Shown here piece after piece: positions 16,813 to 28,395 of a DNA stretch of 48,535 nt. Both the position numbers and the translations under genes were made by a program. Each line of letters begins with the position of its first letter. Position 1 is the stretch's first letter. The stretch is from Thiocapsa sp. (GTDB taxonomy: Bacteria; Pseudomonadota; Gammaproteobacteria; Chromatiales; Chromatiaceae). The stretch covers positions 1-48,535 of the forward strand of contig NZ_JAABRP010000012.1 of assembly GCF_011390875.1 (NCBI RefSeq), read 5' to 3'. The notes under the pieces were generated by a model. That model was not told the origin of the DNA. It did not search any database and saw only the letters and a list, made by a program, of their open reading frames with translations.

Positions 16813-17979
16813 TCAGATCCCGGACGGCGCAGCCAACTCGGCCGTGGTCTCGATCCGCCCGTTTCCGGCGATAGCCTCTCCGCCTAGACGACCCTTGGCG
16901 TGAACCGCGCCGCTCCAGAGTCGGACCGCGTCGTCGGCCTCTTGATCCCGCGCCAGCGGCACGATCTCCAGCTCGAGCTCCAAGAACGGGATGCTCAACC
17001 GCCAGGCCACCGGGTAACGTACCCCGGTGCGGGGGCTGAGCCAGCGCTCGAACGGCTCGAGCCGGATCTCGCGGCGCCGGAAGCTCTCCACGCGCCCGTC
17101 GGCAAGGATCAAGGCGCAGGCGGGGATGGGCGTCCCCGTGCCGTCTTCGCGACGCAGTTGCAGACACACCAGCTCGCGGTCCCGGTCGAGCTGGATGGCG
17201 AATCGGTTCAAACCGATCTGCCCCCCTCCGGTCGGAAGCGTACCCCAAGCATGATCGAGCCAGACCTGACCCTCCACAGACCGGGTCTCGCCGTCCAGTG
17301 TCAGGGTGCCGGCGGCCGCCATGCGCGGGAGTAGATACGCCTGAAACCCCGGCCCGCCGACATCCCCGCCCAGGAGCCCCAAATCGGAAAATGGGATGGG
17401 TGGCTTGCCCGCATCCAGATCCAAGGCGAGCGCCGGCCCGTCGCCGCCCGCGACCAGACGCATTCGCGGCCGTTCCGGCACGCCGTCGGGGTTCGACAGA
17501 GACCAATCCTCGATCCAAACCGATATGGGCTGCGAGCCGGATCCGGCGAGGCCCAGCGCAGCACGCGTCAACCGCTCGGCCGATCGCACCCCGGTCTCGC
17601 CCGACCGGATGAGTGTGAGTCGGCCGCGGTAGATCGCGTTGGCCGCCCACTCGGACGCACGGCTGGACGGATTCGCAGCCAGCGCCACGCGTGTCAGGCT
17701 GAATTGGAAGTCATAACGTCCGCCCTGCGCGTCGTTGAGCTGCCCGAACAGATTCCAAAGCTCCCCGCGATACTCCGGATGGGCGCCATGATCCGCCGGG
17801 AAGCGCACTGGCCTGTCCGCGGCAACTTCGGTAAAGCCCTCTGCGCCGAAATCGAGATCGAGCAGGGCGTCCACCGAAGGCCCCGGAATCGCGTCGGGCG
17901 CCCGCGAGCCGAGGGTCCACAGGGAGACCAGACCCGCGAGCAGAACCAACAGACTGACGAGGATCAGAAGCGGCTTCAT
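16813..17979 (-). CDS. CrtC/AttH-like lipocalin-domain protein, membrane-anchored
   Basis: The 388-residue protein has one N-terminal hydrophobic segment (residues 3-22). The first domain opens with FPADHGAHPEYRGELWNLFG, the signature of the CrtC/AttH lipocalin-like family, and the second contains VEGQVWLDHAWG. CrtC is carotenoid 1,2-hydratase; AttH-type relatives accompany ABC exporters. Neither carotenoid genes nor an ABC partner are adjacent, so only the fold is assigned. The start at 17979 leaves 7 bases to the M48 protease gene, implying one transcript. Confidence 0.8.
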   Translation of the reverse strand: MKPLLILVSLLVLLAGLVSLWTLGSRAPDAIPGPSVDALLDLDFGAEGFTEVAADRPVRFPADHGAHPEYRGELWNLFGQLNDAQGGRYDFQFSLTRVALAANPSSRASEWAANAIYRGRLTLIRSGETGVRSAERLTRAALGLAGSGSQPISVWIEDWSLSNPDGVPERPRMRLVAGGDGPALALDLDAGKPPIPFSDLGLLGGDVGGPGFQAYLLPRMAAAGTLTLDGETRSVEGQVWLDHAWGTLPTGGGQIGLNRFAIQLDRDRELVCLQLRREDGTGTPIPACALILADGRVESFRRREIRLEPFERWLSPRTGVRYPVAWRLSIPFLELELEIVPLARDQEADDAVRLWSGAVHAKGRLGGEAIAGNGRIETTAELAAPSGI

Positions 17980-17986
17980 GACCGCA

Positions 17987-18790
17987 TCAACGCCGTGCCG
18001 CTTCATATTCGGCGATCGCCTGCGGGAGGAACCGCTGGATCTGTGCGATTCGGGCATCGTCGAGCGGATGCGTGCTCAGAAACTCCGGGTTACGGGTTCC
18101 GGTGCCCCGATTCTCGGCCTGAAAGCGCTCCCAGAATCCGACCGCTTCGGTCGGGTCGAAACCGGCTCGCGCCATATAGAGCAGCCCGACACGGTCGGCC
18201 TCGAGCTCCTGGGTGCGTGAATAGGGAAGCATGACGCCAACCTCCGTGCCGATACCGTAGGCCTGCATGGCCAGATCTCGGGTGACCGACGACTGGCTGC
18301 CGAGCGCCGCGGTCAGTGCGGTTCCACCCACCTGCACGAGCATGTCCTGGGACATCCGTTCCGCCCCGTGGCGGGCGGTCACATGGGCGATCTCGTGTGC
18401 GATGACGGTGGCGAGTCCGGCCTCCGTCTGGGTGATCGCCAGGATGCCGGTGTTGACGCCGATCTTGCCGCCGGGCAGCGCGAAGGCGTTGGGCTCGTCC
18501 GACTCGAACAGGACGAACTCCCAGTCGGCATGCGGGATGTTCACGACGCTCGCGATGCGCCTGCCGACGGATTGGAGCTGGGCATTGGCTTGGCGGTCTC
18601 GCGACACGGGCGTGTCCCGCTTGATCTTTTGAAACGATTGAAGACCCAGTTGGGCCTCTTGAGCGCTGTCGATCAGCAGGACTTGGCGTCGGCCGGTCTC
18701 GGGTGCCGTGGCGCAACCTGCAACCGTCAAGAGAACGCCGGACACGGCCAGCAGGCGCCGCCACCGCGACGTCTCGCGCGGCGGTGCCAC
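17987..18790 (-). CDS. M48-family zinc metallopeptidase lipoprotein
   Basis: With the GTG start at 18790 the product has 267 residues and a normal lipoprotein signal (lipobox TVAGC, C26). The frame is open to an ATG at 18895, which would add an implausible 35-residue basic leader. Zinc site HEIAH lies at 132-136, with the third ligand Glu in QELEADRVG, typical of M48 (LoiP/YcaL/BepA-type) periplasmic quality-control proteases. There is no TPR domain, so it is closer to LoiP or YcaL than to BepA. It is co-transcribed with the lipocalin-fold gene. Confidence 0.9.
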   Translation of the reverse strand: MAPPRETSRWRRLLAVSGVLLTVAGCATAPETGRRQVLLIDSAQEAQLGLQSFQKIKRDTPVSRDRQANAQLQSVGRRIASVVNIPHADWEFVLFESDEPNAFALPGGKIGVNTGILAITQTEAGLATVIAHEIAHVTARHGAERMSQDMLVQVGGTALTAALGSQSSVTRDLAMQAYGIGTEVGVMLPYSRTQELEADRVGLLYMARAGFDPTEAVGFWERFQAENRGTGTRNPEFLSTHPLDDARIAQIQRFLPQAIAEYEAARR

Positions 18791-18947
18791 CGCGAGCGCA
18801 GATGCACGGGGGCTCCGGCGAGGTCTCGGGCAAACAAACCAACCGAGGATCGAGCAGGGTTGATGATAGGCTTGGGTACGGCTTTGTCTTTGCATGACGG
18901 CGAACGTGGGGGCATGCCGCTCGGCACACCAGAGGCTTCGACCGAAC

Positions 18948-19031
18948 TAAACCGCGTCCGGAGCGAGATGCGTCGTTTTCATTTTGCGTTTGGCTTCGGA
19001 GATGTCCTCGACCCCGGTGAGACGCGGTTTA
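18948..19031 (+). repeat. Dispersed TAAACCGCG element, A unit (forward)
   Basis: An 84-bp unit with ends TAAACCGCGTCC / GAGACGCGGTTTA. It shares ATGCGTCGTTTTCAT and TTGGCTTCGG-type blocks with the unit at 36432. Left half of a composite; spacer 19032-19054 is AT-rich. Confidence 0.9.
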
Positions 19032-19054
19032 GAATTTAATATTTTTTAAGACTT

Positions 19055-19140
19055 TAAACCGCGCCAGCTCCGACAGTCGTCGAGGCTGGCGCGGCCAAGC
19101 CATTCCACCAAATGACGCATATCGCACCGGGCGCGGTTTA
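19055..19140 (+). repeat. Dispersed TAAACCGCG element, B unit (forward)
   Basis: An 86-bp unit with ends TAAACCGCGCC / GGGCGCGGTTTA, ending 21 bases from the stop of cti. It is the part of the composite nearest the cti 3' end. Confidence 0.9.
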
Positions 19141-19161
19141 GGTGCTTGTACCGGCGCCCCG

Positions 19162-21585
19162 TCAGGTCTCGGGCGCGTCGTAGTAGCTCAGGTCGAGCCA
19201 GCCGGCGGCATCGCCGCGGTTCCCGACATTCCAGCGGTTGATCCAATCGTAGAAGGGCCAGAAACGCGCGCTGTCGCGCAGGATCCCATAGCGCGCGGCG
19301 AACCGATTCCAGTCGTCTTTGCTCTGAACGGCGCGCAGATCCGTCAGAAAACGGCTCGCATCAGCAATATCCAGATCAATGAAGAGGTTCGGGAAGCCGT
19401 TGACCAGGGTCGGATAGACACTCAGGGTGTCCTCGTCCGGGAGCGCCTGTCCGTTCTGGAACATCAGAGTGTACTGGGACTTGTAAACCCGGTTCGCCAC
19501 CAACGAATAGACCCGATGGCGATCCTGCGGCGGACCCTCTGCGCGATTCAATCTGAGCACCAAGACGCTCGGCATCTCCCTCACGAAGCCCTGCCCCTGA
19601 ATGGCTGTCAGCGTGGAGACGGCCACTTCCCAGTCATCGAAGTCCCTGATGGGGGCATCGGCAGCGAGCTCGGGCTTGACGCGCGGATTCAGCCGATCCG
19701 GAAGACCGCTGATGCGCGGCCCGAGGCGTTGCGCGATCTGCTCGACCAAGTCGAGGAGCGGATCCGGCCCGCGGACATCGACCCGCGTGGGCTGGTCCGC
19801 AGTCTCGAACGGGATCAGGCTCAGGGCGACGGAGCCGATGCCGCGCGTCCATTGGTGGCGGATCCGCTCGCGCTCATCGCGCGGCAGCAGCCCGAGGAAC
19901 CCGTCCTCGAATTCTTGGCGCAGCATGTTGAAGAACAGCAGCGTCTCGAGCTTCGGTCCGTCGCCGGCCCAATATTCGAAGCTGGCCACGGTGTCGTAGT
20001 AGAGACGCTCCATCCCGCTGTAGCCCATCAACCAGAAGGTCTGCGGCATGCCGCCCTGCGCACCCTGGAGTACCGAGACATTGGTCTCGTGGCGCAGCAC
20101 GGTCAACCAGGCGTTGCGGTTCTCGCCCTCGCCGTCCCAGATCGCGTCGAGAGACCAGCCGTCCGGATCGAGCCGTGCCCGGGTCTTGGCGTAGGCATCC
20201 AGATATTCGGCGTTTCCGACGAGCGAACGGTCCATGAAGAGATCCCAACCGTCGAGACCCAGGCTCGGATCCCGCACCGAGATGTCGTAAGCCGGATCCA
20301 GGAAGAAGACCCAGAACTGATCCTTGACCGCGTAGGTTGCGATCTGACCGTTGCAGACCGGCCCGTAGGTGATCCCGCCAACGATGACCTCGGAGTTCTC
20401 GAGCAAGAAGCGATAGCGGGATTCGGCCGGAATCGCCGCAAAGACGCGAAAGGGATTGCCGATGTCCCAAGGTGGATCGAGATCTCCATCCGAGGCCCAA
20501 TCCGGCGCCAGAAAGAGCGTGCTCAGATGCGCGATGTCGGTCGGGGCGAGGCGCCAGACGAAGAGGCTCTTCTGCACCGGCGCCGCGGTCAGCTTCTCCA
20601 GCCTGTACCAGAAGCGCTCGACGCCGGGATCGCCGTACGGGAGTGCCGTGGAGATGAGATCGATCGGCGTGATCTCCACCCGGCGACCGCCTTGAGCGTC
20701 GTCCAAAACCCCTGCGGGCGGGGTGCGGGAGCGCACCAAGCGGAAGCGATCCCCCGGACTGTCCTCGAGAACGATGGTGGCCAGAAAGACATGCTCGAAG
20801 ATGAAGCGACTGACCAGCGCTTGGCGGGGATCCGAGCCGTTGAAGAAGGACTCCCACGCGGCGACGGCCGTCGGGTTGGCGACCTTTTTCGCTTGCGCCT
20901 CCTCCGTCTCGGTCGGACCGGGCGAGCCCCGTGCGATCCAGTCTCGCAAGATCGCAAAGTCATCCTCCGCGAGCGCCGGCAGGCCGAAGGGCATCCCCAG
21001 ACCGGGGTGCTCCTGCAGCCTGGCCGCGAGCGACTCGGCCGTCGACGGACAGGTCGCCGCGAAACGTTGCAGCCGAAACGGATCCACGGACTCCCGCGAG
21101 AAGCCGGGGCCGTTGTGCCTCCTGCCGGCGTCGATCATCCGGTAGAGGATGGAGTCGTCGAGATTGTCCTGCACCGACTCGGTGCGCGCCAGGATGGGGT
21201 AGAAGCCGCGATCCCGCCATTCTGCCGTGGAATCGGCGGCGTCCATATCGGTGCGCGGATCCGCGCTCAGGCGCGTCGAGTAGGGGTTTCGGCCGAAACC
21301 GCCGCGGTCGACCCCGCGGAAGGAATCCAGCTTGACGTTGCAGGGCGAGCCCAGACAGCCATGACAGGCGATGCAACGTCGGTCGAGAATGGGTTGGACT
21401 TGCCTGCTGTAGTGCGGCGTCTCGGAGCCGACGGATTCCAACGAAGCATCGGCATTCGGCGCGTGGGCGGTTGCCTGCGGGTCCGCGGCATGCAGCGGCA
21501 CGGCAAGGACGATCGCTGCGAGGCCGACGGTGACGACACCCGAACAACGTTGTATGAAGGCGCGGATTCCTAGGTCGAAATGCAT
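19162..21585 (-). CDS. cti: Fatty acid cis/trans isomerase Cti
   Basis: Cti is a periplasmic c-type haem enzyme that converts cis-unsaturated acyl chains of membrane phospholipids to trans, stiffening the membrane under solvent or heat stress. The 807-residue protein has a signal peptide (about 33 residues) and the family haem site CIACHGCLGSPC (CXXCH at 71-75). A long domain follows with typical stretches such as LMGYSGMERLYYDTVASFEYWAG. The ATG at 21585 follows GGAGG at 8 bases; the frame is open further upstream but overlaps dapB. It lies 26 bases after dapB on the same strand, suggesting co-transcription. Confidence 0.95.
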   Translation of the reverse strand: MHFDLGIRAFIQRCSGVVTVGLAAIVLAVPLHAADPQATAHAPNADASLESVGSETPHYSRQVQPILDRRCIACHGCLGSPCNVKLDSFRGVDRGGFGRNPYSTRLSADPRTDMDAADSTAEWRDRGFYPILARTESVQDNLDDSILYRMIDAGRRHNGPGFSRESVDPFRLQRFAATCPSTAESLAARLQEHPGLGMPFGLPALAEDDFAILRDWIARGSPGPTETEEAQAKKVANPTAVAAWESFFNGSDPRQALVSRFIFEHVFLATIVLEDSPGDRFRLVRSRTPPAGVLDDAQGGRRVEITPIDLISTALPYGDPGVERFWYRLEKLTAAPVQKSLFVWRLAPTDIAHLSTLFLAPDWASDGDLDPPWDIGNPFRVFAAIPAESRYRFLLENSEVIVGGITYGPVCNGQIATYAVKDQFWVFFLDPAYDISVRDPSLGLDGWDLFMDRSLVGNAEYLDAYAKTRARLDPDGWSLDAIWDGEGENRNAWLTVLRHETNVSVLQGAQGGMPQTFWLMGYSGMERLYYDTVASFEYWAGDGPKLETLLFFNMLRQEFEDGFLGLLPRDERERIRHQWTRGIGSVALSLIPFETADQPTRVDVRGPDPLLDLVEQIAQRLGPRISGLPDRLNPRVKPELAADAPIRDFDDWEVAVSTLTAIQGQGFVREMPSVLVLRLNRAEGPPQDRHRVYSLVANRVYKSQYTLMFQNGQALPDEDTLSVYPTLVNGFPNLFIDLDIADASRFLTDLRAVQSKDDWNRFAARYGILRDSARFWPFYDWINRWNVGNRGDAAGWLDLSYYDAPET

Positions 21586-21611
21586 CCGACATGCCTCCGA
21601 AGCGAAATGAC

Positions 21612-22469
<858 letters not shown>

Positions 22470-22568
22470 TCAATCAGAATGAGTGCCCGCTCGCCGCAGC
22501 GCCTTCTCAGCTCGGACCAACGAGCGCATCGCAGCGCAATTCCCGAGGCCATTCGCGCTTGTATCAAC

Positions 22569-22611
22569 GGCGGACTGAAGTCCGCCTCCCCGGATGCCGA
22601 CTGAAGTCGGC
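22569..22611. repeat. Pair of GACTGAAGTC-type palindromes
   Basis: GGCGGACT-GA-AGTCCGCC (22569-22586) and GCCGACT-GA-AGTCGGC (22596-22611) are two near-perfect palindromes sharing the core GACTGAAGTC, 9 bases apart. They look like REP elements and lie in the gap upstream of dapB. The gap 22428-22786 holds these, an A-type dispersed element at 22704 and no gene. Confidence 0.7.
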
Positions 22612-22703
22612 GTACCCGGGAGGCGGCATCGAGACTTCCGCGGTGCTGCACTAGACGCGCGGACCCCGAGGAGTTTCGGCAAATAGCCCCGAAAAAAAAT
22701 TCC

Positions 22704-22789
22704 TGAACCGCGTCGACTGGAACGCCGATCGATGCGAAAACGACCGACACGAGACTCGACTCGACCAAGGAAGCTCCGGACGCGGTTCA
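22704..22789 (-). repeat. Dispersed element, A unit (reverse) with TGAACC/GGTTCA ends; supplies dnaJ stop
   Basis: An 86-bp unit whose two ends are both changed from TAAACC/GGTTTA to TGAACC/GGTTCA, so pairing is retained. The last three bases (22787-22789), read on the minus strand as TGA, are the stop codon of dnaJ. Confidence 0.82.
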
Positions 22790-23917
22790 GAGCCCGATCT
22801 TGTCGATAAAGCTCTTCACGCTATCGAGCCAAGAATGCGACTGAGGACTGTGCCGCGATCCGCCCTCCTGCATGCTCGCCTCGAACTCGCGCAGCAGCTC
22901 CTTCTGGCGCTCGGTGAGATTCACCGGCGTCTCGACCGTCACGCGACAAATGAGATCGCCGATCACGCCGCCGCGGACCGGCTTGACGCCCTTGCCGCGC
23001 ACGCGAAACATCTTGCCGGTCTGCGTACCGGCCGGGATCTTGAGCATCACCTTACCGTCGAGCGTCGGGACCTCGAGCTCGCCGCCGAGCGCTGCAGTCA
23101 CGAAGCCGATCGGCACCTCGCAGTGCAGGTGACTGTCCTCGCGGGTGAAGATCGGGTGCGCCTTGACCTGAATCTGCACATACAGATCGCCGGGCGGTCC
23201 CCCGTGCTCGCCGCGCTCGCCTTCGCCGGCAAGACGAATCCGGTCGCCGGTGTCCACGCCCGCAGGCACTCGCACCGAGAGGGTCTTCTCCTCTTGGATC
23301 CGGCCCCGACCCCGGCAATGGCTGCAGGCCTCTTCAATGACGCTGCCCGTCCCGCGACAGGTCGGACAGGTCTGCTGGATGGAGAAGAAGCCCTGCTGCA
23401 TCCGCACCTGGCCGCTGCCCCCGCAGGTCGAGCAGGTCTTGGGCTTGGTGCCCGGCTTGGCGCCGGTCCCTCCGCAGAACTGACAGTCCACCTGAACCGG
23501 GATGCGGAACTTAACCTCTTTGCCGCTGACCGCGTCCTCGAGACTGAGTGACAGGTCATAGCGCAGATCGACACCGCGCTGCGTGCGTCGAGCGCCCGCG
23601 CGCCCGCCGAAGATGTCCCCGAAGACGTCCCCGAAAATGTCGGAGAAGGCCCCGCCGTCCCCGCCGGGACCGCCGAACCCGCCCGCGCCGGCATCCACGC
23701 CGGCATGGCCGAACTGGTCGTAGGCCGAGCGCTTCTTCGGATCGCTCAGGACGTCGTACGCCAGCTTGGCCTCTTTGAATTTAGCCTCGGTATCCGCATC
23801 CCCGCTGTTGCGATCCGGGTGATACTTCATCGCCAGACGGCGGAAAGCCTTCTTGAGGTCGGCCTCGCTCGCGTTGCGCGAGACGCCCAAGACCTCGTAA
23901 TAATCGCGTTTTGCCAT
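22787..23917 (-). CDS. dnaJ: Hsp40 co-chaperone DnaJ
   Basis: The 376-residue protein has a J domain with the HPD motif ([10 protein letters not shown] near 32), a Gly/Phe-rich region and four zinc motifs ([32 protein letters not shown]). The C-terminal substrate-binding beta domains follow. It stimulates DnaK ATPase and delivers substrates. AGGA precedes the ATG at close spacing, and a fragment of the dispersed repeat ends 7 bases from the start codon. It is separated from dnaK by 414 bases, wider than usual for this pair. Confidence 0.98.
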   Translation of the reverse strand: MAKRDYYEVLGVSRNASEADLKKAFRRLAMKYHPDRNSGDADTEAKFKEAKLAYDVLSDPKKRSAYDQFGHAGVDAGAGGFGGPGGDGGAFSDIFGDVFGDIFGGRAGARRTQRGVDLRYDLSLSLEDAVSGKEVKFRIPVQVDCQFCGGTGAKPGTKPKTCSTCGGSGQVRMQQGFFSIQQTCPTCRGTGSVIEEACSHCRGRGRIQEEKTLSVRVPAGVDTGDRIRLAGEGERGEHGGPPGDLYVQIQVKAHPIFTREDSHLHCEVPIGFVTAALGGELEVPTLDGKVMLKIPAGTQTGKMFRVRGKGVKPVRGGVIGDLICRVTVETPVNLTERQKELLREFEASMQEGGSRHSPQSHSWLDSVKSFIDKIGL

Positions 23918-23924
23918 TGAATCC

Positions 23925-23964
23925 TAAACCGCGTCCAGAGTCATAACCGCGAGAGTCATAACCG
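23925..23964. repeat. Fragment of dispersed A element plus GAGTCATAACCG direct repeat
   Basis: Starting at 23925 the sequence reads TAAACCGCGTCCAGAG, identical to the left end of A units, then diverges. GAGTCATAACCG occurs twice (23938-23949 and 23953-23964). No matching right end is visible before the intact unit at 24062, so this looks like a truncated copy in the leader of dnaJ. Confidence 0.6.
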
Positions 23965-24061
23965 ATGGTGTTCCAGGAACGGCCTCTCCCGGCGGAAGAG
24001 GTCGTGATGCATGGCGCGGCATGGATCGGAATCACATCCGGATCTCAGACCACGCCATCGC

Positions 24062-24145
24062 TAAACCGCGTCCAGAGCCAGATGCTCGGTTGCGAGTGAG
24101 CCCAACCCCGAGGGCAACCCCGCTCATCGGCGGCGACGCGGTTTA
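24062..24145 (+). repeat. Dispersed TAAACCGCG element, A unit (forward)
   Basis: An 84-bp unit with ends TAAACCGCGTCC / GGCGACGCGGTTTA in the dnaK-dnaJ gap. The rest of the gap (24146-24331) holds two small stem-loops, GCAAAC-AGC-GTTTGC (24181-24195) and CCCTCGA-N15-TCGAGGG (24197-24225), and no gene. Confidence 0.85.
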
Positions 24146-24331
24146 GATACCGGCCGATTCATGCAAAGCCGAGCCGACTCGCAAACAGCGTTTGCACCCT
24201 CGACACGGCGATACCGCATCGAGGGCGCTGCAGCCTGACCGGTGACAGAGCCGAACATCGTCTCGAAACCACCGAGCGCCGATCGAGCCGAGCGCGTATC
24301 GAGGGAGGTTTCGAGCCGTCGGCCGCTTGAC

Positions 24332-26266
<1,935 letters not shown>

Positions 26267-26323
26267 GAGCGTATTCTCCAAAAAGGTGTCTTGTGTCGCT
26301 GAACGGCCCCGAAGCTGCCTCTG

Positions 26324-26352
26324 AGGTTGGGGGAAACCCCTATCCGTTCAAG
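26324..26352 (-). promoter_or_regulatory. Possible heat-shock (sigma-32-like) promoter before dnaK
   Basis: On the minus strand, CTTGAA (26347-26352) is followed after 14 bases by CCCCAACCT (26324-26332), similar to the sigma-32 pattern CTTGAA-N13-17-CCCCATNT. It lies between grpE and dnaK, giving an extra start for dnaK. Pattern match only. Confidence 0.4.
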
Positions 26353-26358
26353 CCGATA

Positions 26359-26970
26359 TCAGGAGGCCTCCTGAGAGACCATAACCAGTGCCGGACGCAC
26401 CAAGCGCCCGTTGAGCGTGTAGCCTTTCTGCATGACGGCCACGACGGTGTTCGGCGGCAGATCCGAGCGCGGCTGCATCGTCATCGCTTGATGAAACTCC
26501 GGATCGAAGGGTTGCTCGACGGGATCCACCGGGGTGACGCCGAAGCGATCCATCACGTCACCCATCAGCTTCAATGTCAGCTCCATGCCTTCGCGAAGCT
26601 TGCCGATATCCGCCCCCTCCGCCAGGGCTGCATCGTGACCGAGCTCCAGGCTGTCGCGCACCTGCAGGAGCTCGCGGACAAAGCTATCCAGCGCGTACTT
26701 GTGGGCCTTCTCCAACTCGGCGGCATGGCGGCGCCGAAGGTTCTCCATCTCGGCACGAACCCGCAGTGCCTGGTCGCGAAGCGATTCGGCATCCGCGCGC
26801 GCGGATGCCAGTTGCGCCTGGAGCTCCTCGGACGTCGGCGCCGCCGCAGCGCGCGCACGATCGCCTTCGGCGTCACCCGCACGGGATGCCGAGGCGTCCT
26901 CGAGAAGGGCCTCTTCCTCTGCCGTCGACGACGCGTTCGATTCGGTCTGTTTCTCTGATTCCGTACTCAT
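26359..26970 (-). CDS. grpE: Nucleotide exchange factor GrpE
   Basis: The 203-residue protein has a disordered acidic N-terminus, a long coiled coil (about 50-110, RADAESLRDQALRVRAEMENLRRR) and a C-terminal beta domain ending VVAVMQKGYTLNGRLVRPALVMVS, the GrpE signature. It drives ADP release from DnaK. It lies 85 bases after hrcA on the same strand, within hrcA-grpE-dnaK. Confidence 0.97.
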   Translation of the reverse strand: MSTESEKQTESNASSTAEEEALLEDASASRAGDAEGDRARAAAAPTSEELQAQLASARADAESLRDQALRVRAEMENLRRRHAAELEKAHKYALDSFVRELLQVRDSLELGHDAALAEGADIGKLREGMELTLKLMGDVMDRFGVTPVDPVEQPFDPEFHQAMTMQPRSDLPPNTVVAVMQKGYTLNGRLVRPALVMVSQEAS

Positions 26971-27055
26971 TAACTACGATCTCCCGTATCCGGTCCGTCG
27001 CCCCGCCGCGCCACGATTCGGCGTCGCGGCCGCACGACCGATCCCAAGCCTGAAA

Positions 27056-28108
27056 CTATTGTCTGAGCGCCGCCGCCAGCAGTCGAGCGGTGACGTCCAC
27101 GATCGGGATGACACGCTGATAGTCCATGCGTGTCGGGCCGATCACGCCCAGCACCCCGACGACCTCGTCGTCCACCCGGTAGGTCTGGGTCACCACGCTG
27201 CAGTCGTCGAGGAGGGAATAACCCGACTCCTCGCCGATGAAGATCTGGACCCCGTCCGCGGCGATACAACGATCGAGGATGTGTAAAATCTCGCGCTTTT
27301 CGTTGAAGGCATCGAAAAGCTGCCTGAGCCGCTCCATGCTGGCCAGCTCGCCGAACTCCATCAAATTGGTCTGACCCGCGATGAAGCAGTCATCCTTGCG
27401 CTCGGCCGACTCGACGACCTCATGGGCCAGCATCACCGCGCGCATCATGAGCCGATCCATATTGCGATGGGTGCTCTTGAGATCTTCGACGAGGCGCTTG
27501 CGCACGTCCTTGATGTCTTGGCCGGTAAAGATCTCGTTCAGGTAGTTCGACGCCTGCTCCAACTGCGAGGCGTTGAAACGGCGCTCGGTCGCAATGATGC
27601 GGTTATGGACCTCGCCTTCGCTGGTCACGAGGATGGCCAGCACCCGTGTCCCCGACAAGGGTAACAGCTCGATTTGGCGAAACACATTGCGCTCGTGACG
27701 CGGCAGCATCACAACTCCGGCCAGGTGCGTAATGCCCGACAGCAGCGTCGAGGCCGTCTCGACAAGCGATTTGGCGTCGGACCGAGTATCGAACCGGGTG
27801 CGCAGACTCGCGATATCGTCCTCGGACGGCGGACGCACGGTCAGCAGCGTATCGACAAACAAACGATACCCTGCAACCGTCGGAACCCGTCCCGCGGAGG
27901 TATGCGGCGAGACCACGAGACCCAGATCCTCGAGATCCGCCATGACATTGCGCACCGTGGCCGGACTCAGATCCAACCCGGTGTCTTTCGCCAAGGTCCG
28001 CGAGCCGACGGGCTGACCTTCCCGAATGTAACGCTCCACGAGCGCCTTCAGGAAATGGAGCGCACGTTCGCTGACCTGACCCTCGGTATTACGTGTCTCG
28101 CTTGACAA
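27056..28108 (-). CDS. hrcA: Heat-inducible transcription repressor HrcA
   Basis: HrcA binds CIRCE operators and represses class I heat-shock genes. The DNA-binding region reads RALHFLKALVERYIREGQPVGSRTLAKDTGLDLSPATVRNVMADLE, followed by the GAF-like and dimerisation parts and a C-terminal GVLGVIGPTRMDYQRVIPIVDVTARLL. No ATG precedes the conserved start in this frame within a sensible distance. I chose TTG at 28108 (350 residues, SSETRNTEGQVSERALHFL...). The frame stays open back to the CIRCE site, so a longer start cannot be excluded. Confidence 0.93.
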   Translation of the reverse strand: MSSETRNTEGQVSERALHFLKALVERYIREGQPVGSRTLAKDTGLDLSPATVRNVMADLEDLGLVVSPHTSAGRVPTVAGYRLFVDTLLTVRPPSEDDIASLRTRFDTRSDAKSLVETASTLLSGITHLAGVVMLPRHERNVFRQIELLPLSGTRVLAILVTSEGEVHNRIIATERRFNASQLEQASNYLNEIFTGQDIKDVRKRLVEDLKSTHRNMDRLMMRAVMLAHEVVESAERKDDCFIAGQTNLMEFGELASMERLRQLFDAFNEKREILHILDRCIAADGVQIFIGEESGYSLLDDCSVVTQTYRVDDEVVGVLGVIGPTRMDYQRVIPIVDVTARLLAAALRQ

Positions 28109-28362
28109 GGTGCGTCTGCCATAAAACCGGCGATAAAAAGGATCCCGACCACGGCGAGCGACGTCGTTGGGGCACGCTCGGATGGACCGGAGGTGTCTGC
28201 TTCCGCAGAACACGCGCTCGACGGGTCTGCTCGCGATCTCGTCGTCGCTTGGGTCCGCAGTCGAAAGCGACACTCGAAAACGCGTCGCATCCGAACGCTC
28301 TCCGCCCCACGGTTCGGCGCCGTTAAGCTCCGAGCAGACCCCGCGTCGCCTGTGGCGTTTTT

Positions 28363-28389
28363 TTAGCACTCACCTCAACAGAGTGCTAA
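28363..28389. promoter_or_regulatory. CIRCE operator (HrcA-binding site)
   Basis: A perfect consensus TTAGCACTC-N9-GAGTGCTAA. It sits between hrcA (minus) and nadK (plus) and overlaps the predicted transcription start of the hrcA promoter, so HrcA should repress its own operon. Confidence 0.96.
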
Positions 28390-28395
28390 CACCGC

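Noticed and set aside
19516-21573. 685-residue open frame antisense to cti
   Set aside because: Mirror of the real cti codons, no recognisable domain, and it conflicts with a full-length identified enzyme.
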